Source of the DNA: Agromyces sp. 3263
GTDB taxonomy: Bacteria; Actinomycetota; Actinomycetes; Actinomycetales; Microbacteriaceae
Length of the DNA: 64,000 nt
Assembly: GCF_031456545.1 (NCBI RefSeq)
Contig: NZ_JAVDUV010000001.1
Location: 620,001-684,000, forward strand
Reading direction: 5' to 3'
The notes below the pieces were generated by a model. It ran no database searches and was not told the DNA's origin. It was given only the letters and a program-made list of their open reading frames with translations. Within the stretch, counting starts at the first letter, position 1. Each line of letters opens with the position of its first letter. The translations under genes and the position numbers were made by a program. Of this stretch, positions 37,540-47,179 are shown piece after piece.

Positions 37540-37553
37540 TCTAAACGTTTCGA
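37540..37553. promoter_or_regulatory. AAACGTTT-centred LacI-type operator
   Basis: TCTAAACGTTTCGA, 12 of 14 positions symmetrical, directly before the lacI start; suggests autoregulation. Confidence 0.5.
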
Positions 37554-37601
37554 TTGGTTCGTCGGGGACTCTACGCACACGTCGACGGGCCGCGCAAGAG
37601 G

Positions 37602-37687
37602 TTTGTGGGAATTACGAACAAATGGCTCAGGGCGCGGGGCCGACTTGCATCCGCCCCGTCGTGGCCTTATGTTGTACCTGCCAACAA
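37602..37687 (+). promoter_or_regulatory. xylA promoter with TTTGT/ACAAA inverted repeats
   Basis: TTGCAT (37645-37650), 17 bases, TATGTT (37668-37673) form a promoter. TTTGT (37602-37606) and ACAAA (37618-37622), and a second pair TTGT (37672-37675) and ACAA (37684-37687) overlapping the -10, are candidate repressor sites of the ROK/XylR kind. AAAGGCGG lies before the start. Confidence 0.5.
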
Positions 37688-37718
37688 ATCATCGATGACG
37701 CTGAAAGGCGGATCACCC

Positions 37719-38912
37719 ATGGCCAGCGCGCCCACCCGCGACGACAAGTTCTCCTTCGGCCTCTGGACGGTCGGCTACAACGGCACCGACCCGTTCGGCG
37801 GCCCCACGCGGCATCCGCTCGACGTCGTGCACGTGGTCGAGAAGCTCGCCGAGCTCGGCGCCTACGGCCTCACCTTCCACGACGACGACCTCTTCGCGTT
37901 CGGCTCGACCGACGCCGAGCGCCAGACGCAGATCGACCGCCTCAAGGGCGCGCTCGACGACACCGGCCTCATCGTGCCGATGGTGACCACCAACCTCTTC
38001 TCGGCGCCGGTCTTCAAGGACGGCGGCTTCACCGCGAACGATCGCGACGTGCGCCGCTACGCGCTGCGCAAGGTGTTCCGCCAGCTCGACCTCGGCGCCG
38101 AGCTCGGCGCGAAGACATTCGTCATGTGGGGCGGCCGCGAGGGGGCCGAGTACGACGCGGCCAAGGACATCCGCCAGGCACTCGAGCGCTACCGCGAGGC
38201 CGTCAACCTCCTCGGCGACTACGTCACCGACAAGGGCTACGACATCCGCTTCGCCATCGAGCCGAAGCCGAACGAGCCCCGCGGCGACATCCTGCTGCCG
38301 ACGCTCGGCCACGCGATCGCCTTCATCGACTCGCTCGAGCGCCCCGAGCTCGTCGGCCTCAACCCCGAGGTCGGCCACGAGCAGATGGCCGGCCTCAACT
38401 TCGCCGCCGGCATCGCGCAGGCGCTGTACCACGGCAAGCTCTTCCACATCGACCTCAACGGCCAGCGGGGCATCAAGTACGACCAGGACCTCGTGTTCGG
38501 CCACGGCGACCTGCACAACGCGTTCGCGCTCGTCGACCTGCTCGAGAACGGCGGCCCTGGCGGCGTCCCGGCCTACGACGGCCCGCGCCACTTCGACTAC
38601 AAGCCGTCGCGCACCGAGGACGAGCAGGGCGTGTGGGAGTCGGCTGCGGCCAACATGCGCACGTACCTGCTGCTGAAGGAGCGCGCCGCCGCCTTCCGCG
38701 CCGACCCCGAGGTGCAGGAGGCGCTCGAGGCCGCCAAGGTCTTCGAGCTGTCGACCCCGACGCTCAACGAGGGCGAGACCTACGACGAGTTCCTCGCCGA
38801 CCGGTCGGCCTACGAGGACTTCGACCCGAGCGTCTACCTGAACGGCAAGGGCGGCGGCTTCGTGCGCCTGCAGCAGCTCGCCACCGAGCACCTGCTCGGC
38901 GCGCGCGGCTGA
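37719..38912 (+). CDS. xylA: Xylose isomerase
   Basis: 397 residues, the short actinobacterial class. Converts D-xylose to D-xylulose. Visible active-site parts: TFHDDD with His54 and Asp57, [14 protein letters not shown], the metal-binding [31 protein letters not shown] and [21 protein letters not shown] 37719 is chosen because AAAGGCGG precedes it; an in-frame ATG 24 bases earlier is possible. Followed seven bases later by xylB. Confidence 0.97.
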   Translation: MASAPTRDDKFSFGLWTVGYNGTDPFGGPTRHPLDVVHVVEKLAELGAYGLTFHDDDLFAFGSTDAERQTQIDRLKGALDDTGLIVPMVTTNLFSAPVFKDGGFTANDRDVRRYALRKVFRQLDLGAELGAKTFVMWGGREGAEYDAAKDIRQALERYREAVNLLGDYVTDKGYDIRFAIEPKPNEPRGDILLPTLGHAIAFIDSLERPELVGLNPEVGHEQMAGLNFAAGIAQALYHGKLFHIDLNGQRGIKYDQDLVFGHGDLHNAFALVDLLENGGPGGVPAYDGPRHFDYKPSRTEDEQGVWESAAANMRTYLLLKERAAAFRADPEVQEALEAAKVFELSTPTLNEGETYDEFLADRSAYEDFDPSVYLNGKGGGFVRLQQLATEHLLGARG

Positions 38913-38919
38913 CCCCGGC

Positions 38920-40350
38920 ATGGCACTCGTCGCCGGCGTCGACTCGTCGACGCAGTCCTGCAAGGTCGTGATCCGGGATGCCGCGACCGGGGCGCTCGTG
39001 CGCTCCGGCCGCGCGCCGCACCCCGACGGCACCGAGGTCGATCCCGCCGCCTGGTGGGGCGCCCTGCTCTCGGCGTTCGCGGACGCCGGTGGGCTCGACG
39101 GCGTCGAGGCGATCTCGGTCGGCGGCCAGCAGCACGGCATGGTCGTGCTCGATGACGAGGGCCACGTCATCCGCGACGCCCTGCTCTGGAACGACACCCG
39201 CTCGGCGCAGGCGGCGCGCGACCTGATCGACGAGGTCGGCGCCGACGAGTATGCCCGGCGCACGGGTGTCGTGCCGGTCGCGTCGTTCACGGCGACGAAG
39301 CTGCGCTGGCTGCGCGATGCCGAGCCGGATGCCGCGGCGCGCGTCGCGGCGGTCGCCCTCCCCCACGACTGGCTGACGTGGCGCCTCCGCGGCTACGGCC
39401 CCGCGGGCGAGTCGCCCCTCGGACCCGTGCTCGACGAGCTCACCACCGACCGCTCCGACGCGAGCGGCACGGCGTACTGGGGCGCCGACGGGTACGACCG
39501 TGACCTGCTCGTGCGCGCACTCGGCCACGACGTGATCCTGCCGCGGGTGCTCGGCCCCGGCGAAGCGGCGGGCCGCACGCCCGACGGCATCCTCGTCGGC
39601 CCGGGTGCGGGCGACAACGCCGCGGCCGCGCTCGGGCTCGACGCGGCATCCGGCGACGTCGTCGTGTCGATCGGCACGAGCGGCACGGTCTTCGCCGTGA
39701 CGGATGCCCCCGTCGCCGACGCGTCGGGCACCGTCGCCGGGTTCGCGGATGCCACGGGCCGCTTCCTGCCGCTCATCGCCACGCTCAACGCTGCGCGTGT
39801 GCTCGACGCGACCGCGCGCCTGCTCGGCGTCGACCACGCCGAGCTCGGACGCCTGGCGCTCGACGCCGAGCCCGCGGCATCCGGTGCCGTGCTCGTGCCC
39901 TACTTCGAGGGCGAGCGCACGCCGAACCTGCCGCACGCCACGGCCTCGTTCTCGGGGCTCACGCTGGCGAACACGACCCGCCCGGCGATCGCGCGCGCGG
40001 CGATCGAGGGCATGCTGTGCGGACTCGCCGACGGCCTCGACGCGGTGCGCGGCCAGGGCGTCGAGGCGCAGCGGGTGCTGCTCATCGGCGGCGCCGCGCA
40101 GAACCCCGCCGTGCGGGCGGTCGCGGCCCAGGTGTTCGACGCGCCCGTGGTGGTGCCCGCTCCGGGCGAGTACGTCGCCGACGGTGCTGCCCGCCAGGCC
40201 GCGTGGGTGCTCACCGGTGCACGGCCGGGCTGGCCCGTCGAGGTCGCCGAGGAGCTGGCCGTCGACGCCCGGCCCGAGATCCGGGAACAGTACGCGGCCG
40301 CCGCGGCCGCCGCTGCCACCGCCGCCACCCCCGCCGCTGCCACAGAGTGA
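38920..40350 (+). CDS. xylB: Xylulokinase
   Basis: 476 residues of the FGGY kinase family. Phosphorylates D-xylulose to xylulose-5-phosphate. N-terminal [17 protein letters not shown] is the phosphate-binding region, [13 protein letters not shown] the substrate-binding loop typical of xylulokinase, and [12 protein letters not shown] plus [20 protein letters not shown] the ATP-binding parts. The C-terminus is a run of about 20 Ala/Thr/Pro residues. Its stop overlaps the GTG start of the xylanase gene. Confidence 0.96.
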   Translation: MALVAGVDSSTQSCKVVIRDAATGALVRSGRAPHPDGTEVDPAAWWGALLSAFADAGGLDGVEAISVGGQQHGMVVLDDEGHVIRDALLWNDTRSAQAARDLIDEVGADEYARRTGVVPVASFTATKLRWLRDAEPDAAARVAAVALPHDWLTWRLRGYGPAGESPLGPVLDELTTDRSDASGTAYWGADGYDRDLLVRALGHDVILPRVLGPGEAAGRTPDGILVGPGAGDNAAAALGLDAASGDVVVSIGTSGTVFAVTDAPVADASGTVAGFADATGRFLPLIATLNAARVLDATARLLGVDHAELGRLALDAEPAASGAVLVPYFEGERTPNLPHATASFSGLTLANTTRPAIARAAIEGMLCGLADGLDAVRGQGVEAQRVLLIGGAAQNPAVRAVAAQVFDAPVVVPAPGEYVADGAARQAAWVLTGARPGWPVEVAEELAVDARPEIREQYAAAAAAAATAATPAAATE

Positions 40351-41606
40351 ACCGCCCGATCGATGCCGCGGCCGGCAGCCCCGAGCACCGGCGGGGCAGC
40401 ACCACGATCATCGTCACGGGTACCGACGGCGCGCCCCTCGCCGACACCGAGGTGGTCGTCGAGCAGACCAGGCACGAGTTCGGCTTCGGCAACATCGGCT
40501 TCGACCTCGTGCCGATGGCCGACGGCCGGGTCGCGCCCGGTGACGAGGAGCTCGCCGCCCGCCTGGTCGAGCTCTTCAACGTCGCCACGCTGCCGTTCTA
40601 CTGGCGCGACTTCGAGCCCGAACGCGGCCAGCCGCGCACCGCCGAGCTGCGCCGCACCGCCGAGTGGCTCCATCAGCGCGGAGTGGCCGTGAAGGGGCAT
40701 CCGCTCGCCTGGCACACGCTCGCGCCCGAGTGGCTGCTCGACCGTCCGCTCGACGACGTGGAGACCGCCCTGCGCGCGCGCATCCGCCGCGAGGTCGGCG
40801 AGTTCGCCGGACTGATCGACATGTGGGACGCGATCAACGAGGTCGTGATCATGCCGGTCTTCGAGGCCGAGGACAACGCGATCACGCCCCTCGCTCGGGC
40901 GCGGGGGCGCATCGACATGATCCGCCTCGCGGTCGAGGAGGCGCGTGCCGCGAATCCGGCGGCGACGCTGCTGCTCAACGACTTCGACCTCTCGAGCGCG
41001 TACGAGTGCCTCATCGAGGGCGTGCTCGAGGCCGGCATCCGCATCGATGCGATCGGCCTGCAGACCCACATGCACCAGGGCTTCCGCGGCGAGGAGGCGC
41101 TCGTCGCGATCGCCGACCGGTTCGCGCGCTACGGGGTGCCGCTGCACTTCACCGAGACGTCGCTCGTCTCGGGCGACCTCATGCCCGCGCACATCGAGGA
41201 CCTCAACGACTGGCAGGTCGACGAGTGGCCGTCGACGCCCGAGGGCGAGGCCCGCCAGGCCGACGAGCTCGAACGCCACTACCGAACGCTCGTCGGTCAC
41301 CCCGCGGTCGAGGCGATCACGTACTGGGGCATCACCGACCGGGGCGCCTGGCTCAACGCGCCGATCGGGCTGCTTCGGGCCGACGGCACGCCGAAGCCGT
41401 CGTACGACGCGCTGCACCGCCTCGTGAAGCGCGAGTGGTGGCTTCCGCCGACGACCGTGCGCACGGATGCCGCGGGGCGGGTCTCCGTGCGCGGATTCGC
41501 GGGCGACTACGCGGTGCGGCCGGCCCGGGGCCGAGCGGATGCCACGCCGGCGGCGTTCACCGTCGCGAGGGGCGTCTCCGGCGAGGCATCCGTCACCCTG
41601 CCCTGA
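40347..41606 (+). CDS. Intracellular GH10 endo-1,4-beta-xylanase
   Basis: 419 residues. The TIM barrel has [14 protein letters not shown], the acid/base Glu165 in DMWDAINEV and the nucleophile Glu270 in LHFTETS, and ends with [13 protein letters not shown]. No signal peptide: the N-terminus [16 protein letters not shown] is polar, followed by a short beta-strand module ([20 protein letters not shown]) that often precedes GH10 barrels. It should therefore shorten imported xylo-oligosaccharides inside the cell. The GTG start overlaps the xylB stop (GTGA) and no separate ribosome-binding site is evident, so translation is probably coupled to xylB. Confidence 0.92.
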   Translation: MNRPIDAAAGSPEHRRGSTTIIVTGTDGAPLADTEVVVEQTRHEFGFGNIGFDLVPMADGRVAPGDEELAARLVELFNVATLPFYWRDFEPERGQPRTAELRRTAEWLHQRGVAVKGHPLAWHTLAPEWLLDRPLDDVETALRARIRREVGEFAGLIDMWDAINEVVIMPVFEAEDNAITPLARARGRIDMIRLAVEEARAANPAATLLLNDFDLSSAYECLIEGVLEAGIRIDAIGLQTHMHQGFRGEEALVAIADRFARYGVPLHFTETSLVSGDLMPAHIEDLNDWQVDEWPSTPEGEARQADELERHYRTLVGHPAVEAITYWGITDRGAWLNAPIGLLRADGTPKPSYDALHRLVKREWWLPPTTVRTDAAGRVSVRGFAGDYAVRPARGRADATPAAFTVARGVSGEASVTLP

Positions 41607-41691
41607 CCGGCATCCCCGCGCGCGGGAGTCCGACCTCAGGGCCGCGCCCGGCCCGGCCGCGCCCGCGCTCGCGTCGCAACAGCCCACCCAT

Positions 41692-41773
41692 CGAAATGGA
41701 GGAGGTTCCGGCCGGCGTGCCGGCTCCGCACCCGTTCCTGCCCGGCGTGGCGCCCAGAAGTTCCTCCATTTCG
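41692..41773. repeat. Inverted repeat between convergent xylanase and glycerate kinase genes
   Basis: CGAAATGGAGGA (41692-41703) and its exact complement (41762-41773), with further pairing inside including GCCGGC/GCCGGC. About 82 bases in total, similar in size and position to the nested palindrome at 10047 but different in sequence. The rest of the 41607-41830 gap shows only high-GC filler. Confidence 0.5.
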
Positions 41774-41830
41774 CACGGCAGGGCGAAGGGTGTGGCGGTG
41801 GAGGGCGGATCGGGTCGGCGGCGGCCGCGC

Positions 41831-42928
41831 TCAGGCCGGCGTGCGGGCGAGCTGCGCGCCGGCGGCCTCGAGCCAGCGCAGCGGCTCCGCCATCGCGGCG
41901 GCTCCGCTCCCTGCGAGGTCGGCGAGGGCGACGGATGCCGCGAATCCGCGCGGCTCGGCTGTGATCGCCCCGGCGACGAGGGCCGACGGCACCCCGGCGT
42001 CGCGGGCGAGCCCGGCCACGATCGTGGGCGCCTTGCCCGCCTCGGACTGCCCGTCGAAGCGCCCCTCCCCCGTGATCACGAGGTCGGCGCCGGCGATCGC
42101 ATCGGGCAGGCCGACCGCCTCGGCGACGAGGGCCGCGCCGCCGCCCATCCGAGCGCCCCACGCGAGCAGCCCGAACCCGGTTCCGCCCGCAGCACCGGCG
42201 CCGGGCTCGTCGGCGAGCGGCCGCAGTCCGGCGGGGACGAGACCCGCGAGCCGCGCCAGGCTCGCGTCGAGCTCGGCGACGGTCGCGGCATCCGCCCCCT
42301 TCTGCGGACCGAAGACCGCCGCGGCGCCGAGCGGACCGAGCAGCGGGTTCGTCACGTCGCCGAGGATGACGGCCCCACCCGGCGGCAACGGCCGGAGCCG
42401 ATGCAGGTCGACCGACGCCAGCGCGCCGAGCGCCCCGCCGCCGAGCGGAATGGGGTCGCCCGACTCGTCGAGGAAGTGGGCCCCCAGCACGGCGAGCGCG
42501 GCCGTGCCGCCATCGGTTGACGAGCTGCCGCCGAGGGCGAGCAGCAGGCGATCCACGCCGGCGTCGAGCGCGGCGGCGATGGCCTCGCCGAACCCGGCGG
42601 TGTGGGCGTCGAGCGGCGCGAGCGGATCGAGGAGCGTGATCCCCGACGTCGCGGCGAGCTCGACGACGCCCGTGCCGTCGGGCAGCAGCAGCCACCACGT
42701 GTCGACGGGGTCGGAGAGCGGCCCGCGCACCGTCACCGGCATGCGCCGGGCGCCGGGAACCGCCGAGGCGAACGCGTCGAGGGTGCCCTCGCCGCCGTCG
42801 GCCATCGGACGCTCGACGAGGTCGTCGCCGGGGCGAACGGCCCGCCATCCCGCCGCGAGCGCCGCCGCGGCATCCGCAGCGCTCGCGGTGCCCTTGAACG
42901 AGTCGGGAGCGATGACGACGCGCGTCAC
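41831..42928 (-). CDS. Glycerate kinase (GarK/GlxK family)
   Basis: 365 residues. Starts VVIAPDSFKGTASAADAAAA, the family signature, followed by MADGGEGTLDAF, LALGGSSSTDGGTAALAVLG and DLVITGEGRFDGQSEAGKAP. Phosphorylates D-glycerate to 2-phosphoglycerate using ATP. GTG start overlapping the ThuA-like gene stop (GTGA). It is the last gene in a GH42, ThuA-like, glycerate kinase chain; the source of glycerate in this pathway is not obvious. A link to glyoxylate from the purine genes is possible but those are 36 kb away. Confidence 0.92.
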   Translation of the reverse strand: MTRVVIAPDSFKGTASAADAAAALAAGWRAVRPGDDLVERPMADGGEGTLDAFASAVPGARRMPVTVRGPLSDPVDTWWLLLPDGTGVVELAATSGITLLDPLAPLDAHTAGFGEAIAAALDAGVDRLLLALGGSSSTDGGTAALAVLGAHFLDESGDPIPLGGGALGALASVDLHRLRPLPPGGAVILGDVTNPLLGPLGAAAVFGPQKGADAATVAELDASLARLAGLVPAGLRPLADEPGAGAAGGTGFGLLAWGARMGGGAALVAEAVGLPDAIAGADLVITGEGRFDGQSEAGKAPTIVAGLARDAGVPSALVAGAITAEPRGFAASVALADLAGSGAAAMAEPLRWLEAAGAQLARTPA

Positions 42929-43629
42929 GACGCGTCGAAGGTGGGGGCGGGCACGCGCGACAGCCAGTCGAGCGCGCGGGTGAGCAGTTCGCGGTGCTCG
43001 GGCGAGTCGTAGGAGCGCGTGTCGTGGCCCAGCGCGTCGTAGACGACGCGCGACGCACCGAGCTCACGGGCCCAGACGAGCGGATGCCGCATGCCGTCCT
43101 CCTCGTGCTCGGCGATCGGCTCGATCACGCCGTCGAGTCGCAGGCCCGAGTACCGTTCGTCGAACACGGTGAAGTCGGCGACCCCCTCGGCGATCGGATG
43201 CGTGCCGACGAGGTGCACCGTCGCCTCGCCGATGGGCGGATGCCAGGACGCGCCCTCGATCCAGCGGGCGCCGAGCGCGCGGCCGAACGCGGGCAGCTCG
43301 GGCAGCGTTGATGCCGCGGCGTGCACGGCGAGGAGGCCGATGCCGCGGGCCAGCGCGGCGTCGAGGCCGGCTGCCGCGGCCGTGAGTCGGGCGTCGGTGG
43401 GCGCGGGCGGTTCGGGCTCACCCTCGGGCTGCGGGTTGTCGGGGTTGCCGGCGTTCACGACGAGCAGGTCGGCGTCGCCGAGGTCGGCGAGCCCACCGAG
43501 CAGGTCGTCGCTCACCTCGACGTGGTAGCCGGCGCCGCCGATGATTCCCGCGAGCGCGGCGCTGGTCTCTGCGAAGCGGTGCCACGGATCGGCGTAGCGA
43601 CCCGACCCGCTGAGGATGACGGCGCGCAT
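42925..43629 (-). CDS. ThuA-like domain protein
   Basis: 234 residues from ATG 43629, which has AGGAGG upstream. An in-frame ATG at 43686 overlaps the GH42 stop (ATGA) and would add 19 Gly-rich residues; I prefer the internal start because the conserved part begins MRAVILSGSGRYADPWHRF. The fold is a class I glutamine-amidotransferase-like domain without the catalytic Cys. Seen: LLVVNAGNPD, GIGLLAVHAAASTLPEL and WIEGASWHPP. ThuA proteins act with ThuB-type dehydrogenases on 3-keto disaccharides, but no such dehydrogenase lies here. Its role with GH42 is unknown. Confidence 0.8.
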   Translation of the reverse strand: MRAVILSGSGRYADPWHRFAETSAALAGIIGGAGYHVEVSDDLLGGLADLGDADLLVVNAGNPDNPQPEGEPEPPAPTDARLTAAAAGLDAALARGIGLLAVHAAASTLPELPAFGRALGARWIEGASWHPPIGEATVHLVGTHPIAEGVADFTVFDERYSGLRLDGVIEPIAEHEEDGMRHPLVWARELGASRVVYDALGHDTRSYDSPEHRELLTRALDWLSRVPAPTFDAS

Positions 43630-43682
43630 GCCACCACCTCCTCCGCCCTCGCGTGCATCGTAACCCCCAGAGGTGTTCGCCG

Positions 43683-45677
43683 TCATCGCCCGACCACCAT
43701 GGCCCAGTCGAAGGCGCCGAGGCGTACGCCGTCGACCTCTTCGCCCGAGACCGCATCGGTGCCGCGCACGACGACGTCGACCGGGTCGCCGCCGTGGTTG
43801 ATGACCGTGACGAGTGCGCCGCGTCGCGCCGCCTCGACGTGGTCGGGCAGGCCGGCGACGACGGGTTCGACGCCTGCGTCGGCGAGCACGTGGTCGACGA
43901 CGGCCTGCACGCCGGCCTCGTCGGGGACGGTGGCGAGGTAGCGGGCGACGCCGCGTCCGGCGCGGCGCGCGGTGAGGGCCGGATGCCCCGCGCGGCGGCC
44001 GCTCGTGAACGACGCCTCGACCGTGGCATCCGTCGCCTCGATCTCCTCGGCGAAGAGGGTGCCGACGGCTGCCCCGAACCCCGAGCCCGCAACCCCCTCG
44101 AATCGCGCTTCCCGTTCGCCGGGTTCACCCGGTGCGGCATCGGGTGGCACGAGGGCGCCGAAGTCCTCGACGCGGATGCCGCTGAGCGGGCCGAGCCGGG
44201 TCGCGAACCCGCCGTCGCGGAACGCGTCGCGCTCGTCGACGACATCGCTGAACGGGCCGGCGAGGAGGTGCCCGCCGCCCTGGACGAACGAGGTGAGCGC
44301 CGCGGCGCCCTCGTCGCGCAACAGGTACAGCAGCGGGGCGATGGCGAGCGCGTACCGGTCGTCGACGCGCTCGGGCGCCACGACGTCGACCTGCACGTGG
44401 CGGCGGTGCAGTGCGCGGTACCAGCGCTGCACGACCGCGAGGTGGTCGAGCCGGTTCTGGGGGTGGTCCGATGCCTCGACGGCCCACCAGTTCTCCCAGT
44501 CGAACACGAGCGCGACCGGGGCGTCACGACCGCCGCCCGGCAGGGTCGGCAGCGCGGCGAGCTGCGCGCCCAGCTCGGTGACCTCGCGCCAGGTGCGCGT
44601 CTCGGTGCCCGCGTGCGGGAGCATCGCCGAGTGGAACTTCTCCGCGCCGGCGCGCGACTGCCTCCACTGGAAGAAGAGGATGCCGTCGGCGCCCCGCCCG
44701 ATCGCCTGCGCGCTGAGCGCCGCCATCTGCCCGGGCGCCTTCGGCGCGTTCGAGGGGCGCCAGTTCAGCGCGTTCGTGGACTGCTCCATGAGGATCCACG
44801 GCACGTCGGGCTTCAGCGAGCGCACGAGGTCGCGCTGGAACGCCGCCGCCCGGAACGACTCGGGGTCGTTCGGGTCGGGATAGGCGTCGTCGCTCACGAG
44901 GTCCAGGTGCTCGGCCCACTGCTGGTAGTTGGCGGGCTTGAACGCGCCCATGAAGTTCGTGGTGATCGGTTGGGTCGCCCCGGCCGCCCGGAGGATCTCG
45001 CGCTCCATGAGGTAGCACTCGAGCAGCATGTCGCTCGTGAACCGGCGGTAGTCGAGCATCTGGCCGGGGTTCAGGCTGTACGGCGCCTTGCGGGGCGGGA
45101 ACACCTCGTCGAACGATCCATAGCGCTGCGACCAGAAGTTCGTGCCCCAGGCCGCGTTGAGCACGTCGACGTCGGCGTACCGATCGGCCAGCCAACGCCG
45201 GAACGCGTCGCGCGCGGCATCCGAGAAGTCCATGTTCAGGTGGCAGCCGTACTCGTTGTTGACGTGCCACATGACGACGGCCGGATGCTGCGCATACCGC
45301 TCGGCGATGGCGGTCACGAGCTCGGCGGCCAGGCGCCGGTACACGGGCGACGACGGCGCGAACTGCTGGCGGCTGCCCGGCCAGTACGTGGCGCCGTTCT
45401 CGTCCTGCGGGAGGAGTTCGGGATACGCGGCGCTCGCCCACGGCGGCGGGGACGCGGTGGCCGTGGCGAGGTCGACGGCGATGCCGCCCTCGTGCAGCAG
45501 GTCGATGACCCGGTCGAGCCAGCCGAAGTCGAACTCGCCCTCGCTGGGCTGGATGCGCGACCAGGCGAAGATGCCGAGGCTCACCATCGTCACGCCGGCC
45601 TCGCGCATGCGCGCGACATCCTCGGGCCAGGTCTCCTCGGGCCACTGCTCGGGGTTGTAGTCGGCGCCGTAGTGCAC
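43683..45677 (-). CDS. GH42 beta-galactosidase
   Basis: 664 residues from GTG 45677 with AAGGAG upstream; this start gives VHYGADYNPEQWPEETWPED, the usual GH42 N-terminus. Acid/base Glu142 in WHVNNEYG, nucleophile Glu298 in ILMEQSTN. Three domains are expected: TIM barrel to about residue 390, trimerisation domain, and a C-terminal beta-sandwich. No signal peptide, so it hydrolyses imported beta-galactosides or galacto-oligosaccharides in the cytoplasm. A LacI-type operator lies 41 bases upstream of the start; the downstream ThuA-like gene overlaps or follows closely. Confidence 0.94.
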   Translation of the reverse strand: MHYGADYNPEQWPEETWPEDVARMREAGVTMVSLGIFAWSRIQPSEGEFDFGWLDRVIDLLHEGGIAVDLATATASPPPWASAAYPELLPQDENGATYWPGSRQQFAPSSPVYRRLAAELVTAIAERYAQHPAVVMWHVNNEYGCHLNMDFSDAARDAFRRWLADRYADVDVLNAAWGTNFWSQRYGSFDEVFPPRKAPYSLNPGQMLDYRRFTSDMLLECYLMEREILRAAGATQPITTNFMGAFKPANYQQWAEHLDLVSDDAYPDPNDPESFRAAAFQRDLVRSLKPDVPWILMEQSTNALNWRPSNAPKAPGQMAALSAQAIGRGADGILFFQWRQSRAGAEKFHSAMLPHAGTETRTWREVTELGAQLAALPTLPGGGRDAPVALVFDWENWWAVEASDHPQNRLDHLAVVQRWYRALHRRHVQVDVVAPERVDDRYALAIAPLLYLLRDEGAAALTSFVQGGGHLLAGPFSDVVDERDAFRDGGFATRLGPLSGIRVEDFGALVPPDAAPGEPGEREARFEGVAGSGFGAAVGTLFAEEIEATDATVEASFTSGRRAGHPALTARRAGRGVARYLATVPDEAGVQAVVDHVLADAGVEPVVAGLPDHVEAARRGALVTVINHGGDPVDVVVRGTDAVSGEEVDGVRLGAFDWAMVVGR

Positions 45678-45717
45678 GGGACTCCTTCGTCGATCGGTCG
45701 GGACTGGGTGGACCCAA

Positions 45718-45739
45718 TGGGAAAGCGCATTCCAGCCTA
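45718..45739 (-). promoter_or_regulatory. GH42 promoter -10 with LacI-type operator
   Basis: TGGGAAAGCGCATTCCAG (45718-45735) resembles the palindrome at 63468. Reading leftward, TAGGCT (complement 45734-45739) abuts it as a -10 box. No convincing -35 was found. Confidence 0.6.
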
Positions 45740-45756
45740 CCCGGCCATGTGCGAGT

Positions 45757-45803
45757 GGGCGATCCTGGCGCGGCATCCGCTGGATGCGCGCCAGGATCGC
45801 CCC
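45757..45803 (-). terminator. Strong hairpin after the orphan binding-protein gene
   Basis: Arms at 45757-45778 and 45782-45802 pair over about 20 bases with one bulged base and a three-base loop; core GATCCTGGCGC pairs with GCGCCAGGATC. It follows the binding-protein stop by about 25 bases and precedes the GH42 promoter, so it probably separates the two units. Confidence 0.7.
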
Positions 45804-45828
45804 CTCGGTGACGTGCCGGCCGCCGAGC

Positions 45829-47127
45829 TCAGCCGAGGATGACCTTCGCCTCGGTGAAGAACTGGTCGACCGCGTCGTCGACGCTGAGCGCGCCGAGGCC
45901 GATCGACTTGCCGAGGTCCCAGAACGTCTGCTCGAGCGAGCCGTAGCCCACGACCGGCACGGGCGGTGCCTCGCCGAGTCGGTCCGCGACCGACTCGAGG
46001 TAGTCGGCGACCTGCGCGTCGACGCCCTCGAGCGTCGTGCCCGCGAGCTTCGTCTCGGAGGCGGGGAAGCCGAGCGTGGTGCCGAAGATCTCGCCGGCCT
46101 CCTCGCTGTTCACCACGTAGTCGAGCCACAGCGCCGCCGCCTCGGGGTGCTCGGTGTCGGCCGCGATCGCGACCTGCAGGCCGGCCTGCCGGTAGAGGTC
46201 CTTCGCATCGGGGTCGGCCGTCGGCGGCGCGACGAGCGTCACGTGCTCGGCGCCGGAGTCGGCGAGGTAGCCGCCGAGGAAGTTGCTCCAGCTCGCCTCG
46301 CTGGCCGTGAGGTTGGCGCCGAAGCCCGACTTGGGCGAGATCTCCTCGAGCCGTTGCTGCGGCACGACGACGCCCTCGCGGGCCTCAGCGCCGGAGTCCC
46401 AGAAGTCGCGCAGGTCCTTCTCGGTGAACCCGAGCTCGCCCTCCTCGGTGTAGAGGTTCTTGCCCTCGGCGCGCAGCACGTTCTCGAAGTTCTGGATGCG
46501 CTGGGTCAGGTCGGTGCCGCCGTAGACCGCCCCGCCGGTGGCCTCGGTCACCTCCGCCATCCAGTCGGCGTAGCCGTCGAAGCTCGTGCCGCCCTCGTAC
46601 GGCTCCACGCCCGCCTGCTCGACGAGCCCGTCGTTCAGGAACATCGCCCAGGCGCTGTAGCCGGTGGGCAGCGAGTACTGCACGCCCTCGAGCTGGCCGG
46701 TCGCTCGCAGTCCGTCGTCGAACGCGTCGACGTCGATGTACTCGCCGACGGTGTCGAGATCGAGCAGGAGACCCGGCTCCGCGTACTCGCGCAGGTAGGA
46801 GTCGGAGAACTGCCACACGTCGGGCAGTCCGCCGCCGGCGGCCTCGGTCTGGCGCTTCTCCCAGTACGAGGGGAAATCGGTGAACGTCCCCTCGATCGTG
46901 ATGTTCGGGTGCTCGGCCTCGAACGCGTCGATGAGCTTCTGGTACCGCTGGGCGCGGTCGTCGTTGCCCCACCACGTGAAGGTCAGCGTGACCTCCTCAT
47001 CGGGGTCGTAGGCCGCTTCGCTGCCGCCACCGGTGCCGCCGCCGGCGCATCCGGCCAGCGCGAGCACGGTGGCGCCGGATGCCGCGGCAACCGCGAGCAC
47101 GCGACGCATCCGTCGGGTCGTGAACAT
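45829..47127 (-). CDS. Orphan solute-binding lipoprotein
   Basis: 432 residues. Signal peptide with lipobox LAGC, then a Gly/Ser linker. Very similar to the binding protein at 62110-63414: both share DPDE near the mature start, WGND, YWEKRQTEAAGGGLPDV (or FWEKRQTEAAGGGLPDV), EKDLxxFW, VPQQRLEEI and PPVPVVGYGSLE. The second of two consecutive ATGs (47127) has GGAGG at the best distance. No permease genes adjoin it, so it probably docks on permeases encoded elsewhere, perhaps 60098-62025. It shares an operator family with that system and with the neighbouring GH42 gene, so a beta-galactoside ligand is a reasonable guess. Confidence 0.9.
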   Translation of the reverse strand: MFTTRRMRRVLAVAAASGATVLALAGCAGGGTGGGSEAAYDPDEEVTLTFTWWGNDDRAQRYQKLIDAFEAEHPNITIEGTFTDFPSYWEKRQTEAAGGGLPDVWQFSDSYLREYAEPGLLLDLDTVGEYIDVDAFDDGLRATGQLEGVQYSLPTGYSAWAMFLNDGLVEQAGVEPYEGGTSFDGYADWMAEVTEATGGAVYGGTDLTQRIQNFENVLRAEGKNLYTEEGELGFTEKDLRDFWDSGAEAREGVVVPQQRLEEISPKSGFGANLTASEASWSNFLGGYLADSGAEHVTLVAPPTADPDAKDLYRQAGLQVAIAADTEHPEAAALWLDYVVNSEEAGEIFGTTLGFPASETKLAGTTLEGVDAQVADYLESVADRLGEAPPVPVVGYGSLEQTFWDLGKSIGLGALSVDDAVDQFFTEAKVILG

Positions 47128-47179
47128 CATCGTCCTCCAAGGTGTGTTCGGGTGTCCGCACCTCGTCATGGGAATCGGC

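Noticed and set aside
35012..38971. Open frame of 1319 codons on the plus strand
   Set aside because: Crosses the binding-protein gene, lacI and xylA in other frames; composition is Arg/Ala/Val-rich and no motif is visible.
39900..43067. Open frame of 1055 codons on the minus strand
   Set aside because: Antisense to xylB and the GH10 xylanase, whose catalytic motifs are intact on the plus strand.
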